Below are positions 12,793 to 13,889 of a DNA stretch of 13,889 nt, one piece after another. Source of the stretch: an uncultured Eubacteriales bacterium (lineage in GTDB: Bacteria; Bacillota; Clostridia; Oscillospirales; Oscillospiraceae); the NCBI GenBank assembly GCA_900555665.1, contig USLX01000051.1:1-13889 (forward strand), read 5' to 3'. The translations under genes were made by a program, and so were the position numbers. The notes beneath the pieces are model-generated. The model did not search any database, was not told the origin of the DNA, and worked only from the letters and a program-made list of their open reading frames with translations. The first letter of the stretch is position 1, and each line of letters starts with the position of its first letter.

Positions 12793-13077
12793 ATGATCCG
12801 TCACATTGTCATGTGGAAATTCCGCGAAGGGGAGGAAGAAAACCGCGAAAAATTTCTTGCCGGCCTGCAGGCGCTGGACGGCGTCGTGCCGCAGATCCGC
12901 CACATGGAAATCCACCGCAGCTGCAAACCGGGCAACCCGTACGATGCCTGCCTGATCGCGGACTTCGACGATCTGGAGGCGCTGGAGTACTATAAAAACG
13001 ACCCGCGCCACGTCGCCGTCTCCACCCTCTGCAAATCCATCCGCGAATCCCGCGGCGCAATCGATTTTGAGCTTTAA
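12793..13077 (+). CDS. Dabb family (stress-responsive A/B-barrel) protein
   Basis: A 94-residue protein that is a single dimeric alpha/beta-barrel domain. It begins MIRHIVMWKFREG, contains the HMEIHRSCKPGNPYDACLIADFDDLEALEYYKNDPRH region (split about 37-75) and ends in a short strand, the usual Dabb length and pattern. Members are related to plant stress-induced SP1 and olivetolic-acid-cyclase-like proteins; bacterial copies mostly have no known reaction. The start has GGAGG 7 nt upstream. It is the second gene of a unit with the DUF3006-like protein and converges on the DUF2500 gene. No clear catalytic role can be read from it. Confidence 0.88.
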   Translation: MIRHIVMWKFREGEEENREKFLAGLQALDGVVPQIRHMEIHRSCKPGNPYDACLIADFDDLEALEYYKNDPRHVAVSTLCKSIRESRGAIDFEL

Positions 13078-13100
13078 CCCCCTCTACCCATCCGTTTTTA

Positions 13101-13214
13101 AGCCCCCTCTGCCAAGAGGGGGCTGTCTGCGCTCCGCGCAGACTGGAGCAGACGCCCCACCGCAGCCGGGCAAAGGCTCCCCCTCCGGGGGAGCCGGCGC
13201 GCAGCAACTGAGAA
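13101..13214 (+). repeat. Intergenic hairpin repeat (copy C)
   Basis: In order: a perfect 10-bp AGCCCCCTCT (13101-13110)/AGAGGGGGCT (13115-13124), a perfect 7-bp TCTGCGC (13126-13132)/GCGCAGA (13136-13142) around TCC, then GGGCAAAGGCTCC leading into a perfect 9-bp GGCTCCCCC (13175-13183)/GGGGGAGCC (13187-13195), and finally AACTGAGAAGGG. The parts and orientation match copies A and B; the small 7-bp hairpin changes sequence but keeps its pairing. The first hairpin lies 24 nt past the Dabb stop but has no following T-run. Confidence 0.65.
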
Positions 13215-13282
13215 GGGCCTTACAAAAGCCGCTCCCATATCGTCCCATCCCCCACCGCGAAAGCCTCCCCCAAAAGCGCACA

Positions 13283-13312
13283 CAGGGGGCGGACATCCCT
13301 GTCCGCCCCCTG
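13283..13312. terminator. Perfect 13-bp dyad between convergent genes
   Basis: CAGGGGGCGGACA (13283-13295) pairs without mismatch with TGTCCGCCCCCTG (13300-13312) around TCCC. It lies between the convergent Dabb (plus) and DUF2500 (minus) genes, 34 nt past the latter's stop. T-tracts are short on both sides (CCTATTTCT on plus). It most likely serves as a shared bidirectional terminator or 3'-end stabiliser. Confidence 0.55.
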
Positions 13313-13346
13313 CCTATTTCTGCAAACGCAGCGATCAACACCCTCA

Positions 13347-13736
13347 TCAACTTCTGTCGAACCCAAGATAGCGCGTCCCCTGGAAATGGAGCGTCCCACG
13401 GTCGCCCTCAAAAAGCATGCCATAATCGCGCCCTGTCATGCGCAGCTCCATGCGGTCCCCGCTCTCGACCTGAAAGGTCACATAGTAGGTCGTGTCCGTG
13501 GTGCAGTAATCCATGTCGTTTGCGCCGCGGTGGTGCCGGTGGCTGACGTTGGTGCGCTTGGTCACGACCGTCGCGGGCACGGACAGGCGCGGCGAGGCGT
13601 CATTTTTCCGCTTTTCCTTCGCGCCGCGCACGAGCATCGCGATCATCGTGCCGATTACAAAAACGAAGATAATGGTAAAAAAGATTGGGAATAGGGTGGA
13701 AAACAGGTCAAACCCGCCAAAGCCGAATCCAGACAT
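13347..13736 (-). CDS. DUF2500 domain-containing membrane protein
   Basis: A 129-residue protein with one N-terminal membrane segment (about 13-36), a basic patch REKRK-like just after it (GAKEKRKND), and a small beta-rich cytoplasmic or external domain. Conserved DUF2500 features are SPRLSVPATVVTKRTNVSHRHH (about 48-69), TTYYVTFQVESGDRMEL (82-98) and YGMLFEGDRGTLHFQGTRYLGF (about 105-126). The function of this family (YhhM-type) is unknown. AAGGAGG lies 7 nt before ATG 13736 and 4 nt before ATG 13739; the former spacing is better, so the second Met is preferred. It is monocistronic as far as the window shows. Confidence 0.9.
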   Translation of the reverse strand: MSGFGFGGFDLFSTLFPIFFTIIFVFVIGTMIAMLVRGAKEKRKNDASPRLSVPATVVTKRTNVSHRHHRGANDMDYCTTDTTYYVTFQVESGDRMELRMTGRDYGMLFEGDRGTLHFQGTRYLGFDRS

Positions 13737-13739
13737 CAT

Positions 13740-13889
13740 AAATCCTCCTTTTCTCTGTTCTGCTTTTCAGACGAAATTCAGCAGAAAATGTTCCCTTAGG
13801 GTGTATTCTTCCAACTCATGATGTGACCGGCAGGGAGGAATTTTCGCGCTGAGCAAGACATTTTTTCGCAGGAATACTGACGTATTTCA
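13740..13889. other. Upstream region of the DUF2500 gene and window edge
   Basis: No gene is supported in these 150 bases. A TTCTGCT (13758-13764)/AGCAGAA (13780-13786) inverted repeat lies just upstream of the DUF2500 ribosome binding site and could be an operator. The last bases contain GGAATAC-TGAC-GTATTTC (13871-13888), a 7-bp dyad with one G-T pair, cut off by the window edge. No good sigma-A promoter was found. Confidence 0.3.

Overview
This GC-rich window has the gene families, strong AGGAGG-type ribosome binding sites and hairpin-rich intergenic repeats typical of a high-GC Gram-positive anaerobe. I infer a Clostridia member, probably an Oscillospiraceae/Ruminococcaceae-type gut bacterium. 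This comes from family recognition only; there is no rRNA or other phylogenetic marker here. I find fifteen protein genes, twelve on the minus strand and three on the plus strand. There is no tRNA, rRNA, CRISPR array, transposase or prophage gene.

Layout from left to right. (1) Positions 1-346 hold no gene, only a block of inverted repeats ending in a plus-oriented terminator. (2) Positions 347-4265 (minus) are a unit transcribed right to left: an RsmF-type rRNA m5C methyltransferase, a WalR-like response regulator and a WalK-like sensor kinase, an envelope-homeostasis two-component system without visible YycH/YycI partners. (3) Positions 4417-6031 (minus) encode an Lrp/AsnC regulator, a hotdog thioesterase and a chloramphenicol-acetyltransferase-fold protein. 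A MATE exporter (6165-7496, plus) diverges from them. The shared 133-bp intergenic region contains two well-spaced back-to-back promoters and three GAAATATT repeats, a ready-made operator for the Lrp protein. (4) Positions 7497-7901 hold a second copy of the intergenic repeat, then an AT-rich run of consecutive hairpins enclosed by a closing helix and followed by a strong terminator. This is the best candidate for an undescribed structured element.

(5) Positions 7902-11231 (minus) are a three-gene operon: an SPFH protein with three C-terminal zinc ribbons, a double-zinc-ribbon protein with a C-terminal membrane anchor, and a secreted/anchored TPM-domain protein. It corresponds in content to YdjI, YdjG and YdjH of the Bacillus subtilis pspA-ydjGHI envelope-stress operon, but no pspA is adjacent. 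An ECF-sigma-like promoter (GGAACA, 16 nt, CGTC) lies at the right distance upstream. (6) Positions 11400-12008 (minus) are a cytidylate-kinase-like P-loop protein with its own sigma-A promoter and a textbook terminator. (7) Positions 12109-12540 (minus) encode a conserved 143-aa protein, divergent from a short plus-strand pair: a DUF3006-like 52-aa protein and a Dabb-family protein. (8) Positions 13078-13346 are a third repeat copy plus a perfect 13-bp dyad between convergent genes. (9) Positions 13347-13736 (minus) encode a DUF2500 membrane protein.

Taken together, two of the units (WalRK and the SPFH/zinc-ribbon/TPM trio) look devoted to sensing and protecting the cell envelope. The Lrp/thioesterase/acetyltransferase/MATE cluster looks like a self-regulated module for modifying and exporting a small molecule. 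The structured region at 7700-7883 and the PspA-less YdjGHI-type operon are the parts most worth follow-up.
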